Shown: positions 23,905-33,103, counted from the stretch's first letter. The stretch: DNA of 64,000 nucleotides from Lachnospiraceae bacterium (GCA_017623215.1 JAGAPO010000004.1:1-64000); one strand, 5' to 3'. Notes: generated by a model from the letters alone, not told the origin. Translations and numbers: made by a program.

Positions 23905-25104
23905 TTAATTCAAATCCGACTCATGCAGGACAACGCCAGCGGCGCGCAATAATTCCTGCAGCTTTGCAACATCCAGGGCTGTGAAATCATCCGAGATTGC
24001 GGCAGCGGTTCCTGCGGCCTGGCCGGTAACGGCACAGCAGGGAATCACCCGCATGATATCCCACATGGTTTCCGTGACAGACGTGCATCGTCCGGCCGTG
24101 ATCAGATTCCTGATTGTGCTGCTGTACAGAGTCCGGAACGGAACCTCGTAGACCGGACCGCGTTTTCTCCAGTTCGACACCATGCCGATGGAATCCTCGA
24201 AATAGGTATGCATCTCCTTGTCAGAAAGCTCGTATTCTCCACATATTTTTCGCGTCATGCGCAGCTGCGGAATCGTAGCGATGGTAACAGGCAGCAGGTC
24301 GGAATCGAATTCCCTTTTTTTGAGAAAATCATGATAAGCCGCCTGATGGGAAAGCTGCATATATTCGGAAATCTCCGAACCGTCAAGCCCGCTGAATCTT
24401 CTATCCATCAGTAATTGTACTTTGTTCTCGTCCGTCTTTTCTTCGTCCGGGATATCAGAAGCACCGATCATGTTGAGGTTATATCCGTTTTTCCCGATCG
24501 AGTAATACCAGGCGGCAAGAATGTTGCCCTGACGAAATCCTTTGGTAGGTGCGTCCGCAAGCTTTGCGATGTCACAATCACCGGTTGCGTCCACCACGGA
24601 CGTTACCCGGTAAGCGCGTCTGCCCGATTTGTTCTCTGTAATGATATGCTGTATCTTGCAGTCTTTTACAGTAACACCAACGGCATAGGTTCCGTATAAG
24701 ATAGCAACACCTGCGTCAAGCAGCAGTTTTTCCGCTAATATGGCGAATAACTGAGCGTTGAATCGAACCTGGAACCGCTTGTCCGTCTCGCTGCGCGTGC
24801 CTTTTTCGTCAAGCCAGTTCTCCGGATACATCGCTTCCGCGCCCTGGGAGATCGAAAGACGCAGCAATTCTTCTGCAATGCCGAACGAAACCTGATGGCC
24901 ATAACCGTCGCACAGCGGCAGGTATATCGTAACGATGCCGGAGGTGCCGAGTCCTCCAAGCATAAACTGTCTCTCAAAAAGAACTGTCTTTTTCCCCTGT
25001 CTTGCACTTGCCAATGCTGCGGAAATGCCGGCAAAGCCTCCTCCGCACACGGCGACATCATAGGTATCCTCAACCTTTGTTGTAATCGTCTCTTCCAAAT
25101 ACAT
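23905..25104 (-). CDS. FAD-dependent oxidoreductase (FAD_oxidored family)
   Basis: A 399-residue flavoprotein starting at ATG 25104 (GGGAG 8 bases before). The Rossmann ADP-binding motif is VAVCGGGFAGISAALASARQ at residues ~13-32, followed by LFERQFMLGGLGTSG, the family's second FAD contact, a VVDATGDCDIAKLAD motif (~185) and the C-terminal LITAGRCTSVTETMWDIMRV segment. These enzymes oxidise unknown small substrates and often sit with glycosidase genes. Downstream of the GH3 gene on the same strand, but separated by a 208-bp gap with its own inverted repeat and possible promoter. Confidence 0.88.
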   Translation of the reverse strand: MYLEETITTKVEDTYDVAVCGGGFAGISAALASARQGKKTVLFERQFMLGGLGTSGIVTIYLPLCDGYGHQVSFGIAEELLRLSISQGAEAMYPENWLDEKGTRSETDKRFQVRFNAQLFAILAEKLLLDAGVAILYGTYAVGVTVKDCKIQHIITENKSGRRAYRVTSVVDATGDCDIAKLADAPTKGFRQGNILAAWYYSIGKNGYNLNMIGASDIPDEEKTDENKVQLLMDRRFSGLDGSEISEYMQLSHQAAYHDFLKKREFDSDLLPVTIATIPQLRMTRKICGEYELSDKEMHTYFEDSIGMVSNWRKRGPVYEVPFRTLYSSTIRNLITAGRCTSVTETMWDIMRVIPCCAVTGQAAGTAAAISDDFTALDVAKLQELLRAAGVVLHESDLN

Positions 25105-25203
25105 AGGAATCTCCCTTCTTGTCAGCAATTCGTGAATCGCACCGTCAGGCGCGGCGTTCCCGTTGTCAGGCGGAACTCGATGGGGGAACGCGTCCCGAGT
25201 ACA

Positions 25204-25247
25204 ATCGTCCCTTTATGGCAAGACAAATTTTACCATAAAGGGACGAT
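25204..25247. repeat. 15-bp perfect inverted repeat before the FAD gene
   Basis: ATCGTCCCTTTATGG (25204-25218) and its exact complement (25233-25247) flank a 14-base AT-rich loop. On the minus strand a possible promoter is built into it: TTGTCT about 25224-25219 and TGTACT 17 bp further, so the repeat could be an operator for the FAD gene rather than a terminator (there is no T tract). Confidence 0.6.
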
Positions 25248-25312
25248 CAAGGCAAGGAAATTTAAATTTTATTTGAGAGGAGGTGCGAGGCAAGAGGTAA
25301 TTCTCTCGTAAC

Positions 25313-28300
25313 TTAAGCTTCCCACACTCCGGCCGTCTTCCAAATCATCTCTAAGATTCGCTTCACTGACAGGCGAACCTTATTCCGGTCAAGCGTTCCC
25401 TCTTCAAGAGCCGTCTGAATACTTTTCGGATCGCCGAACGACATCTTCAGATCATGTCCGGCAGCAGCTTCCTTCAAATGAACGGAGTCGTTGCCGAAGT
25501 CGCTCATTAAGACGCCCTGGAACCCGAAATCATTGCGCATCACGCCCTCGCAGATCAGCGGATTCTCGCAGACCTTGATGCCGTTGATATGGTTGTACGA
25601 GGTCATAATCGAATACGGAGCGGAGCTGCGAATTGCGAGCTCGAAGCCTCTCGCGTAGATTTCATAAAATGCTCTCGCGGATATGCGGCTGTTGGAGCGC
25701 AGACGCTGGTACTCGGTATTATTTGCCGCGAAATGCTTCACGGTTGCCGCAACATGTTCTTCCTGAACGCCCTTAACGATTGCGGATACCATGGTTCCGG
25801 TTACATACGGGTCCTCCGAATGGTACTCAAAATTACGTCCGCAGCAGGGGTCGCGGTGAATGTTCATGCCGGGTGCGAGCCATACGTCGATGTTATACAG
25901 ATGTGCCTCGCGGCCGATTGCGCGGCCAAGCTCCTTACCGAGGGCCGGATTCCAGCTGGAGGCAAGCATTGTTCCGGACGGATATACTGTTACCTTGGAG
26001 TTCAGGCGAAGGCCGACCGGGCCGTCCGACCAGTAGGCTTCCGGAATCCCGCGCGCGGGGAGGTAGCCAATTCTGCCGCTCGTATTCCCACAGGTGAGCA
26101 CGGAGAGCTCTTCATCCGTTAAGTCGTTCACGAATTCGTCCATAGAGAGCGTTCCGTTCATTACACGCCGGAAATCCATGTCATGTGTCATGGTGGCTAA
26201 CGGACTGCGGGAGAATTCGGTAATTGTGCCGGGTTCCTCCGTTCGTTTCACCGCAAGCTTTTCGATGTGAACCTCGCGTGTGCTCGGGGTGAACTCGAGG
26301 TAGGCAAGAACCGGTGACTTGGTAGTAGAGGAGACAATCTTCAGATACGCTTCTCCGGCATGCAGAGCCAGGCGGATCGGTGCGGACGTGCGGAAGATGA
26401 GCGTATCCGGATCATCGGTTGTATGTTCGAGCGTGACGGGCTCAATATCCTGGTTCACGTTGGATACGAGGAAAGAGAGCGTGTCGCGCAGGTCGCATTC
26501 TGGGTGGTGGCTGCTGTAGCGCAGGCGGACATCGTAGAAGCCTGCCTGTTTGACATTTAGTTTATACATTGCGTAACGGCCCGGTGTATGCATTCTTGCA
26601 AGCGCGAATCCGTCCGCCGGAGCGCCGGCAGGAGCGTCGGCCCGGGCATTTTTGTCGCTGAACGGGCAGTTCACAACCCAGAGAGCACTTTCCATGTATT
26701 TGCCGCCCTCAACAAAAGAAGCACCCTCCGGTTCAATCGTTATCGGGGAATCATTCTTCTCAAAGGCAAACGCTGTAAGAGGCTCTTTGCCGTCCTTCGC
26801 TGCGAAGGTAAATTCGGTGGAACCGTGAGAGAGCACGAGATCAGCACCGTGTTCGCCATAATACTTCTTATAATCCGCAAGCGGAGCGCCGTTCATTGTC
26901 ACCTCCGTTACAACATCGGAAAGAAAGCGGACGGTGTACACGCCCGTCGTGGAAATGCTCAGGCGGTATGTAATCGAAGTATCGTCTTTTGTAAAATACT
27001 GCTCCTTTTCGATCGTGCACGCGCCGATCGGAGCAACCGGTACACCGGCGGCAGGGTCGAGCGGAATCGCATCCAGCGTCTCATACGTGCCGTCGGCGGT
27101 TAATCTTGCGGTCAGCTCGGTGGGCAGATGGGTGCAGGTCTTTACAAGAACCGGTTCGGGATTCTCATATTGGCCGATTGCGGTTCTTGTCTTGATATTG
27201 TTTCCAAGGGAAATCGTGTAGCTCCCTGGCATCAGAACCCAGGCGTCTTTTGTCCCAAGAACGCCGGTATCGTCAAAGGATGCCATGTCCTTTACCTCGT
27301 AGGAAAGCGTCAGAACCGTCTCTTCACCGGGGGCAAGAAGCTTCGTCTTTGCAAAGGTGCGAAGCTCCGCGGCCGGGGTTCCGAGCCTGCCCTTCGGCGA
27401 AGAAGAGTAGAGCATTACAACCTCTTTTCCGGAATAGGTATCGCCGGTGTTCGTTACCGATACGGTTACACGGATCTGATCGGTAAGCGCGTGTGGGGAG
27501 CTGCCGGTGGATACGCATTCACAGTTCACACATTTCACAGCAAAGGTCGTATAGGAAAGGCCATATCCGAACGGGTACATAACCGTATCCTTTGCGTGCT
27601 CAAATGTCTCGAAATAGCGGTATCCAACAAAGATGTCCTCCTTATAGGTCTGAACGATGCCTGCCTTTTTGCCGAAGAAACGGGAAGCGGGATAATCCGT
27701 GTAATGCTTTGCCACGGTATCGGTCAAATGGCCGGAAGGAGTGGCCTGTCCGGACAGAATTCGGCCGAGCGCACTGCCGCCCTCAAGGCCCGGGAGGTTG
27801 AGAAGGACAATGGCTTTGATCTCGCTGCGCTCTGTGAAAGCCAGATCGATGAGATTGCCGGAGTTGATTACGACAGCAACCTGATCGAAGTAACGGCAGA
27901 TCTGCTCGAGGAGCTCCTTCTCTTCGAGAGAGAGCAGATAGTCACCGACGATGGGCACGACATCATCGTTCTCGCCCGCGGTACGGCCGATTACCATAAC
28001 TGCCTTTTCAGTGCGGGAAGCCGCTGCCCGGACGGTCTCATCGGATATCGGCATCTCAGGATTGACGTGAGCACCACTGCCCCATACGCCGAACGCCGCC
28101 ATCTGATTCTCGGCAGACCAGGTGCGGTACCTCTGTGCAAGCTCCTGATCAACTGCGATTCCGGCGTTCTCCATACCGGTCAGAACGTCAATCGTATATT
28201 CGCTTTGGCAGAGCGCGGAACCGGTACCGCACGGAATCATATCCACCTGGGTTCTTCCGAATACAGCTACTTTCTCGGTGCCGAACGGAAGCATGCTGTC

Positions 28301-28423
28301 GTCGTTCTTTAAGAGAATGATCCCTTCCTCCGCGATGTCCCTGGCAAGCCTGCTGCGAACGGATGGATCATCATATCTGGCGTTGGAAACGACAGAATGA
28401 TTAATAGGTGCTTTTTGTGTCAT
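25313..28423 (-). CDS. Glycoside hydrolase family 3 protein, domain-permuted
   Basis: A 1036-residue cytosolic enzyme from ATG 28423 (AAAGGAGG upstream). Its domains are in reversed order: the GH3 C-terminal (alpha/beta)6 domain comes first (~20-270, with EEGIILLKNDDSMLPF), then a fibronectin-III-like domain (~290-410), two beta-sandwich carbohydrate-binding-like domains (~450-700), and the (beta/alpha)8 catalytic domain last (~720-1030) with SDGPVGLR, RDPCCGRNFEYHSEDP, KHFAANNTE and the nucleophile Asp in LMSDFG. This order is known from Ruminococcus/Butyrivibrio beta-glucosidases. Substrate is probably a beta-glucoside or xyloside. The first gene of the minus-strand group with the FAD oxidoreductase. 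Confidence 0.92.
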   Translation of the reverse strand: MTQKAPINHSVVSNARYDDPSVRSRLARDIAEEGIILLKNDDSMLPFGTEKVAVFGRTQVDMIPCGTGSALCQSEYTIDVLTGMENAGIAVDQELAQRYRTWSAENQMAAFGVWGSGAHVNPEMPISDETVRAAASRTEKAVMVIGRTAGENDDVVPIVGDYLLSLEEKELLEQICRYFDQVAVVINSGNLIDLAFTERSEIKAIVLLNLPGLEGGSALGRILSGQATPSGHLTDTVAKHYTDYPASRFFGKKAGIVQTYKEDIFVGYRYFETFEHAKDTVMYPFGYGLSYTTFAVKCVNCECVSTGSSPHALTDQIRVTVSVTNTGDTYSGKEVVMLYSSSPKGRLGTPAAELRTFAKTKLLAPGEETVLTLSYEVKDMASFDDTGVLGTKDAWVLMPGSYTISLGNNIKTRTAIGQYENPEPVLVKTCTHLPTELTARLTADGTYETLDAIPLDPAAGVPVAPIGACTIEKEQYFTKDDTSITYRLSISTTGVYTVRFLSDVVTEVTMNGAPLADYKKYYGEHGADLVLSHGSTEFTFAAKDGKEPLTAFAFEKNDSPITIEPEGASFVEGGKYMESALWVVNCPFSDKNARADAPAGAPADGFALARMHTPGRYAMYKLNVKQAGFYDVRLRYSSHHPECDLRDTLSFLVSNVNQDIEPVTLEHTTDDPDTLIFRTSAPIRLALHAGEAYLKIVSSTTKSPVLAYLEFTPSTREVHIEKLAVKRTEEPGTITEFSRSPLATMTHDMDFRRVMNGTLSMDEFVNDLTDEELSVLTCGNTSGRIGYLPARGIPEAYWSDGPVGLRLNSKVTVYPSGTMLASSWNPALGKELGRAIGREAHLYNIDVWLAPGMNIHRDPCCGRNFEYHSEDPYVTGTMVSAIVKGVQEEHVAATVKHFAANNTEYQRLRSNSRISARAFYEIYARGFELAIRSSAPYSIMTSYNHINGIKVCENPLICEGVMRNDFGFQGVLMSDFGNDSVHLKEAAAGHDLKMSFGDPKSIQTALEEGTLDRNKVRLSVKRILEMIWKTAGVWEA

Positions 28424-28561
28424 GATTGTATTTTCCTCCTTTGGGCGAACCTTTTTATTCAAAACGTATTTCTGTTATGACAATCATCATACCGGTATTG
28501 ACTCACTTCCGGTAGGGTAATTCCCGAATTTTGATTTATGAAATTCGCTGAGAATGGATGC

Positions 28562-28590
28562 TTGACATTTTCTAATCACAGGTATATGAT
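28562..28590 (+). promoter_or_regulatory. Promoter of the PII-like gene
   Basis: TTGACA (28562-28567) and TATGAT (28585-28590) are 17 bp apart, directly followed by the palindrome ACCGCGGT (28592-28599). A leader of ~100 nt follows. Confidence 0.65.
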
Positions 28591-28697
28591 AACCGCGGTA
28601 GATGTTCGCAATCGGCCATGATATGAGAATGATAAAGGCAAGCGAAGCCAGAACGAACACCGGACTATTTTATTATACATATATAGGAGGTATTATT

Positions 28698-29033
28698 ATG
28701 CAGTTACTGGTTTTAATCCTGAAGAAGGTAGAACTGCTGGATCCGCTGCTGAAAGAGCTGGCGAAAGGCGGCGTGAAGGGCGGCACGATTGTAGAAGGCA
28801 CAGGTATGGCGGAAGCTCTGGTGAACATGGAGGATCTGCCGATGTTCGGTGTGCTTCGGAGAATTCTGAAGGACGAGGAGAAGGAGATTAGTAAGATGAT
28901 GTTCTTTGTCTGCAAGGATGATGAGATGATTGTGACAAGGGATATTATTAAGCGCGTAATTGGTGATTTGAAAGCACCGAATACGGGAATTATGTTCGCG
29001 ATTCCGATTACTTACGTGGAGGGACTAATGTGA
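28698..29033 (+). CDS. PII-like signalling protein
   Basis: A 111-residue protein, the size of PII/PII-like trimeric proteins, with beginning MQLLVLILKKVELLDPLLKE, a glycine-rich turn GTIVEGTGMAEAL (T-loop/B-loop region) and an end segment APNTGIMFAIPITYVEGLM as in ferredoxin-like PII folds. The canonical T-loop tyrosine and the lysine-rich B-loop of GlnB are not evident, so its ligand is unknown. GGAGG precedes ATG 28698. A CPA2 antiporter gene follows in the same direction 113 bases downstream, and many PII-like proteins regulate the transporter they are encoded with; that is the likely role here. Confidence 0.75.
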   Translation: MQLLVLILKKVELLDPLLKELAKGGVKGGTIVEGTGMAEALVNMEDLPMFGVLRRILKDEEKEISKMMFFVCKDDEMIVTRDIIKRVIGDLKAPNTGIMFAIPITYVEGLM

Positions 29034-29146
29034 AAAGAAGTTCTAAGGCGTCATAAGACGTTACGTAAGATCTTCTCTGATTCACACAGCAATTTTGTGC
29101 CTGGCGGCCCAAATTTGCGGACTGTCGGCGGAAATGGAGATATAAT

Positions 29147-30316
29147 ATGAACATATATTTATACATGGCGCTCGCATGGGCGCTGGCGTTGTTATCCAGT
29201 AAAATAATGAAAAAGATAAAGCTTCCGAATGTAACGGGCTATCTGATTATGGGACTGATTGCAGGACCGTATTGTCTGAAGCTGATACCGGCAGATGTTG
29301 TGGAACAGCTGTCGTTCCTTCCGGAGATGGCACTTGGATTTATCGCATTTTCGATCGGCGCAGAGTTCAAGCTTTCCTACTTAAAGAAGGTGGGCAAGGC
29401 ACCGGTTGTAATTGCATTCTGCGAGGCGATCGGGGCGGTTCTTGCCGTCGATCTTGCGCTGATTCTGACCGGTAATGATATCGCGTTCTCCTTAAGCCTT
29501 GGTGCAATTGCGGCAGCGACGGCTCCGGCGGCAACGCTGATGGTTGTAAAGCAGTATAAGGCAAAGGGACCGGTTACGGATACCCTGCTTCCGGTCGTTG
29601 CGATTGATGACGCGGCGGCACTGATGTGCTTTGGTATCTCGGTTGCGATTGCAAAGGCGATTACCTCTCACGGTGGGGGCTCCTTCCTGGTTACACTTGG
29701 AAAACCGATGTTAGAGATTGTAGAAGCGCTTATATTCGGCGCGGTGATGGGAGTAATATTCCGGTTCCTGGTCAAGCTCTTTACGGGACGCGGCAATCGT
29801 CTGGCGATTACGATTGCGATGGTGTTCGTATGCCTCGGTGTTGCGGACGCGGTCGGATTTTCGTCCCTGCTTGCCTGCATGGCGATGAGCGCAATCTTTG
29901 TAAATACATCGAATGAGAGTGATATAATATTTGAACAGGCAGATCGTATGACGCCGCCGATTTTCATGATGTTCTTCTTCCTGTCGGGTGCGGATCTGGA
30001 TATCAGCGTTCTGCCCTCAGTTGGCGTGGTCGGCGTGATCTATATTATATTCCGTATGGTCGGAAAGGTACTCGGCACGCTGTTCAGCGCAAAGATATCC
30101 AAGGCGGAGCCGGTTGTTCAGAAGTATCTTGGCTTTACCCTCGTGCCGCAGGCCGGTGTTGCGATCGGCCTTGCTACAACCGCGATGTCGGTAGTGCCGG
30201 ATCATGGCAAGATGATTCAGACCGTTGTTCTGTGCGCCACCGTTATTTATGAGCTGATTGGCCCGGTTATTACGAAGCTTGCGCTGAAGAAAGCGGGAGA
30301 AATTACAGCGGCCTGA
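29147..30316 (+). CDS. Cation:proton antiporter (CPA2 family)
   Basis: A 389-residue membrane protein with about eleven to twelve hydrophobic segments and the Na+/H+ exchanger fold of the monovalent cation:proton antiporter-2 family. Landmarks: LPNVTGYLIMGLIAGPYCL (~25), FIAFSIGAEF (~68), and the ion-site helices ending in VVAIDDAAALMCFGISVA (~150, paired Asp). The C-terminus lacks the TrkA-N/RCK domain of KefB/C proteins; the upstream PII-like protein may take its regulatory place. Exchanges Na+ or K+ for protons across the cell membrane. Confidence 0.92.
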   Translation: MNIYLYMALAWALALLSSKIMKKIKLPNVTGYLIMGLIAGPYCLKLIPADVVEQLSFLPEMALGFIAFSIGAEFKLSYLKKVGKAPVVIAFCEAIGAVLAVDLALILTGNDIAFSLSLGAIAAATAPAATLMVVKQYKAKGPVTDTLLPVVAIDDAAALMCFGISVAIAKAITSHGGGSFLVTLGKPMLEIVEALIFGAVMGVIFRFLVKLFTGRGNRLAITIAMVFVCLGVADAVGFSSLLACMAMSAIFVNTSNESDIIFEQADRMTPPIFMMFFFLSGADLDISVLPSVGVVGVIYIIFRMVGKVLGTLFSAKISKAEPVVQKYLGFTLVPQAGVAIGLATTAMSVVPDHGKMIQTVVLCATVIYELIGPVITKLALKKAGEITAA

Positions 30317-30419
30317 TCTATAAAACAGGAATGAATCTGAAAGAAACAGCTGGAATGGACATATAGAATAAATATATAGAAGAATAAAAATATATAGAAT
30401 AAACAGCTGGAATCAACCT

Positions 30420-30458
30420 GCAGCCGGAAGCAATTATACCTCCGGCTGCGTTTTTTTT
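30420..30458 (+). terminator. Terminator of the antiporter operon
   Basis: GCAGCCGGA and TCCGGCTGC form a 9-bp stem, followed by TTTTTTTT. The stem's right arm lies inside the end of the convergent gene, whose stop codon is in the loop. Just upstream, 30347-30411 has short AT-rich direct repeats (ATATAGAATAAA and ACAGCTGGAAT, twice each). Confidence 0.88.
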
Positions 30459-31195
30459 GACTCTGTTTTTCGGTAAAGATAGGCTTTTCCTTTTTTGCCG
30501 GTGCGTTCCAGACACCCGGTATAATGAAAGATATGTAAGGCCGTCGTTGCGTATCCCTGCGGTATGCGGGCAGCCTTTTGATAATCCGAGCTCGTGAATT
30601 CCTCCGGAAGCCCATCCGGGAGAAATCGTACATAATCCTCGGGAGAATTCAGATCAATCTCATCATACAGCCCGAGCGGAATCTTGTCGCATTTGGTGGA
30701 GCCCTTCTTTTTGTCACGGCTCCAGCCGTCCAGCATCCGATATTCCTCGACATCAATCAGAATAATCTTGAAATGCAGATTTGGATGATTCAGATAGAAT
30801 TTTAATTTGTAAAGCTCCGGGATAATGCTATATATCTTTCCGGTCAGCGGGGATTTGCGGGGAGCGCTTACCTGGCCGGTCAGCGGATCGATCCAGCGCA
30901 GATATTTGGTATGGGCAATCGGGTATACAACTGTAACCGGGCCATGCGTGAGAAATGCGTCTAATTTGCGGCGCAGCTTATCAAACCCGCGGGTCTGAAT
31001 CTCGATAATTCCCTCCGGCCTACAGATATCCGCGACAAATCCGTCCACCTTCTGCTCATGAAAAGCCGGATTGGGGGAGAGATATTGCTTCAATACGGCG
31101 TGAACGGTCTTCTCGCCAAGCGTTCCGATTCCGTTCCCTTCTCTTGCCGCGTCTATGACAAGGCTGCAAGCCTGGTTGAATGCTTCCTGATCCAT
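30434..31195 (-). CDS. Conserved unknown protein, possible PD-(D/E)XK-like fold
   Basis: A 253-residue soluble protein from ATG 31195 (CGGAG six bases before). I do not recognise a named family. The segment GTLGEKTVHAVLKQYL, HEQKVDGFVADICRPEGIIEIQTRGF (residues ~20-72) has the layout of a restriction-nuclease-like core: a helix with Glu, then D-x(n)-E-x-Q, resembling the PD-(D/E)XK motif in which Lys is sometimes replaced. After it come a charged region with KKKGSTKCDKIPLG and a C-terminal winged-helix-like end (GYATTALHIFHYTGCLERTGKKGKAYLYR). A role in DNA or RNA binding is possible. The upstream palindrome at 31355 suggests regulation. Confidence 0.65.
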   Translation of the reverse strand: MDQEAFNQACSLVIDAAREGNGIGTLGEKTVHAVLKQYLSPNPAFHEQKVDGFVADICRPEGIIEIQTRGFDKLRRKLDAFLTHGPVTVVYPIAHTKYLRWIDPLTGQVSAPRKSPLTGKIYSIIPELYKLKFYLNHPNLHFKIILIDVEEYRMLDGWSRDKKKGSTKCDKIPLGLYDEIDLNSPEDYVRFLPDGLPEEFTSSDYQKAARIPQGYATTALHIFHYTGCLERTGKKGKAYLYRKTESKKTQPEV

Positions 31196-31348
31196 ATAAT
31201 TCTCCGTTTCTGTCAGCAAATTGCGAATGGTAGGCTGTGTTCCTGATACCTTTGATAGTTCCAATGCTACCAGAAGATTATACCCGCAAAATGCATAGGG
31301 GTCAATAGGAGCGACCAATTTGGGGAGAGAGGTTGATTAACAAGCAGC

Positions 31349-31440
31349 GCACATGGTATAATGTCTTCAGACATTATACCGGCCGAATGGCCATCGGTCG
31401 CCCACGGCGAATGCCATGGGCACGAAGTGCACATGGTATA
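31349..31440. promoter_or_regulatory. Palindromic divergent promoter/operator region
   Basis: GGTATAATGTCT (31355-31366) and AGACATTATACC (31369-31380) form a perfect 12-bp inverted repeat with a 2-base spacer, putting a TATAAT -10-like box on each strand. The 12-base string GCACATGGTATA occurs at 31349-31360 and again at 31429-31440, 80 bp apart. The site lies between the unknown minus-strand gene and the beta-helix enzyme gene. Confidence 0.6.
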
Positions 31441-31468
31441 GTGGTAAAAAATATATCAGGAGGCAACA

Positions 31469-32833
31469 ATGATATTCGCATCTACATATGGCTTTGCGCC
31501 GAACAACACGGCGGAAGCAAACAGCGCCGCACTCCAGCGCGCGGCAGATCAAGGCGGCGAGATTCTGGTAGACGGCCGCGGCATTGCGGCAATCAGTGAG
31601 CCGGTCGTACTGGGAGACGACGTAACACTGCGGTTTGAGAACGGATTATATCTGCGCAGAGAACCCTGCAAAGGAGAGAACGGGTATGTGCTTGTGAACA
31701 AGGGCGCATTCACCGGGGAGGAGAACCGGCATATCCGGATTGAAGGAATGCGCCTAATCTGCAACGGAGTAGAGAATGAGCGTCCTGCGGCTCAGACGGA
31801 TAAACTGGTTCCGGGGCTGAACGGAATGCTCAGCTTTTACCATGTGCGTGACTTAGAAATACGCGACTTTGAGATGTTGGATTTGGGGCCGCAGGTATTT
31901 GGTATTCACATCTGCTCCTTCGAAAATGTACTTATTGAAAATGTCCGAATCGAGGGCCGAAAGGACGCGGTTCATCTGGGACGCGGCCGCAGATTCGTGA
32001 TTCGTCACGGAATCTTCCGGACCTTTGACGACCCGATTGCGCTCAATGCGCACGACTACTCGAGCTCCAATCCGGCACTCGGCTGGATCGAGGACGGACT
32101 GATCGAGGATTGCTATGATTTGAACGATAAGGATACCACCGGATTCTTCTGCCGCATCCTGGCCGGATCGTGGCTTGACTGGTTCTCCGGAATGAAGGTA
32201 CAGAATTCGGACACAGTCGTATATAATCACAGACTCTACCGGGTATTCATGGAGCCGGACGGCAAAGAATATACTTCGCTTACTCCGCCTTCGCACGAGC
32301 ACGGAACCGCCGAGTACGACGGAATCTGCTGGGTTATGGTGCAGGAAGGGGATGAGCATAACTGCGGCTGCCGAAATATTCACTTTAAGGATATATTCCT
32401 GGAGAAGAACAGGCCGATTGCGTTCGCGATTCATTTCGACAAGGATCCGTATTCACGCAGTGTCTACCCGAATTCCGAGATGCCGGTACAGAGCGATATT
32501 ATATTCGAAAATATCTACATGAATGCCAACGTTCCGGTGTTCCTGTTCGCCAAGACTCCGGTGAATAATGTGCGGGTGATTCACTCGGTGTTCGATCATT
32601 CGGCTATTTTCCTGAAGGATGTCATGACGGAGGGAGAGAGCTATGAGAGGACCAATATTATTCTGGAGGGCTGTACCTTTAAGGGCAGCGGAACCCAGCC
32701 CTTTGTAAAGATTGAGGGCGAGCGCCCGGCAAGAATCAGCGCCTTTGGCAGCAGCGTAGAGGGAAAGAACTATGTGCCGCTGGTGCCTGAGGGAGTGGAG
32801 ATTGGAGAGAATGATATTGGGCTGACGGTGTAA
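31469..32833 (+). CDS. Right-handed beta-helix protein, GH28/pectate-lyase-like
   Basis: A 454-residue protein following CAGGAGGC. It begins with the pectate-lyase-superfamily opening STYGFAPNNTAEANSAALQRAADQGGEILV and continues with parallel beta-helix coils (IRIEGMRLICNG, LEIRDFEMLDLG, VLIENVRIEGRKDAVHLGRG, FVIRHGIFRTFDDPIALNA). The FDDPIAL block near 190 resembles the DD acid motif of GH28 polygalacturonases. No signal peptide, so it acts inside the cell on imported oligosaccharides. Together with the GH29 gene it fits glycan degradation. The region 32834-33103 has no gene. Confidence 0.75.
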   Translation: MIFASTYGFAPNNTAEANSAALQRAADQGGEILVDGRGIAAISEPVVLGDDVTLRFENGLYLRREPCKGENGYVLVNKGAFTGEENRHIRIEGMRLICNGVENERPAAQTDKLVPGLNGMLSFYHVRDLEIRDFEMLDLGPQVFGIHICSFENVLIENVRIEGRKDAVHLGRGRRFVIRHGIFRTFDDPIALNAHDYSSSNPALGWIEDGLIEDCYDLNDKDTTGFFCRILAGSWLDWFSGMKVQNSDTVVYNHRLYRVFMEPDGKEYTSLTPPSHEHGTAEYDGICWVMVQEGDEHNCGCRNIHFKDIFLEKNRPIAFAIHFDKDPYSRSVYPNSEMPVQSDIIFENIYMNANVPVFLFAKTPVNNVRVIHSVFDHSAIFLKDVMTEGESYERTNIILEGCTFKGSGTQPFVKIEGERPARISAFGSSVEGKNYVPLVPEGVEIGENDIGLTV

Positions 32834-32973
32834 TGATTTTCTGCAGCACGCCTTCGAATCGGATAATCAGCTCAAAGGATAGAAACCCTTGAATGAAGAA
32901 GAATAGAGGGTGCAGGGAAAAGGAATAGGATCTTGGAAAAGAATTAGAAAGACAAATTTTGGTAGAACTGGTA

Positions 32974-33002
32974 TTGACTGACGCAGGAACGATTGGTATA
33001 CT
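32974..33002 (+). promoter_or_regulatory. Promoter of the GH29 gene
   Basis: TTGACT (32974-32979) and TATACT (32997-33002) with 17-bp spacing, about 100 bases before the GH29 start. Confidence 0.65.
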
Positions 33003-33103
33003 CTATCTGGGAGAAAAAGTGTAGAAGGTCAGGTGGTTAAGGGGAGCAGAAGGGGAAGCAGGCAGAAAAGACAGCAGAGACAGCAGAAAAGGAGAATGGG
33101 ATC

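Noticed and set aside
27128..28312. A 394-codon open frame on the plus strand inside GH3
   Set aside because: It is a shadow of the GH3 gene on the opposite strand. It has no ribosome site or recognisable domain, while the GH3 frame has full family motifs.
28590..28600. Shared operator ACCGCGGT in the PII-like and hfl promoters
   Set aside because: The eight-base core also occurs in coding regions of the window; only the hfl site is an extended palindrome.
31333..31599. An 88-codon frame starting in the palindromic promoter
   Set aside because: It is Arg/Gly-rich, overlaps the well-supported beta-helix gene in another frame and has no ribosome site.
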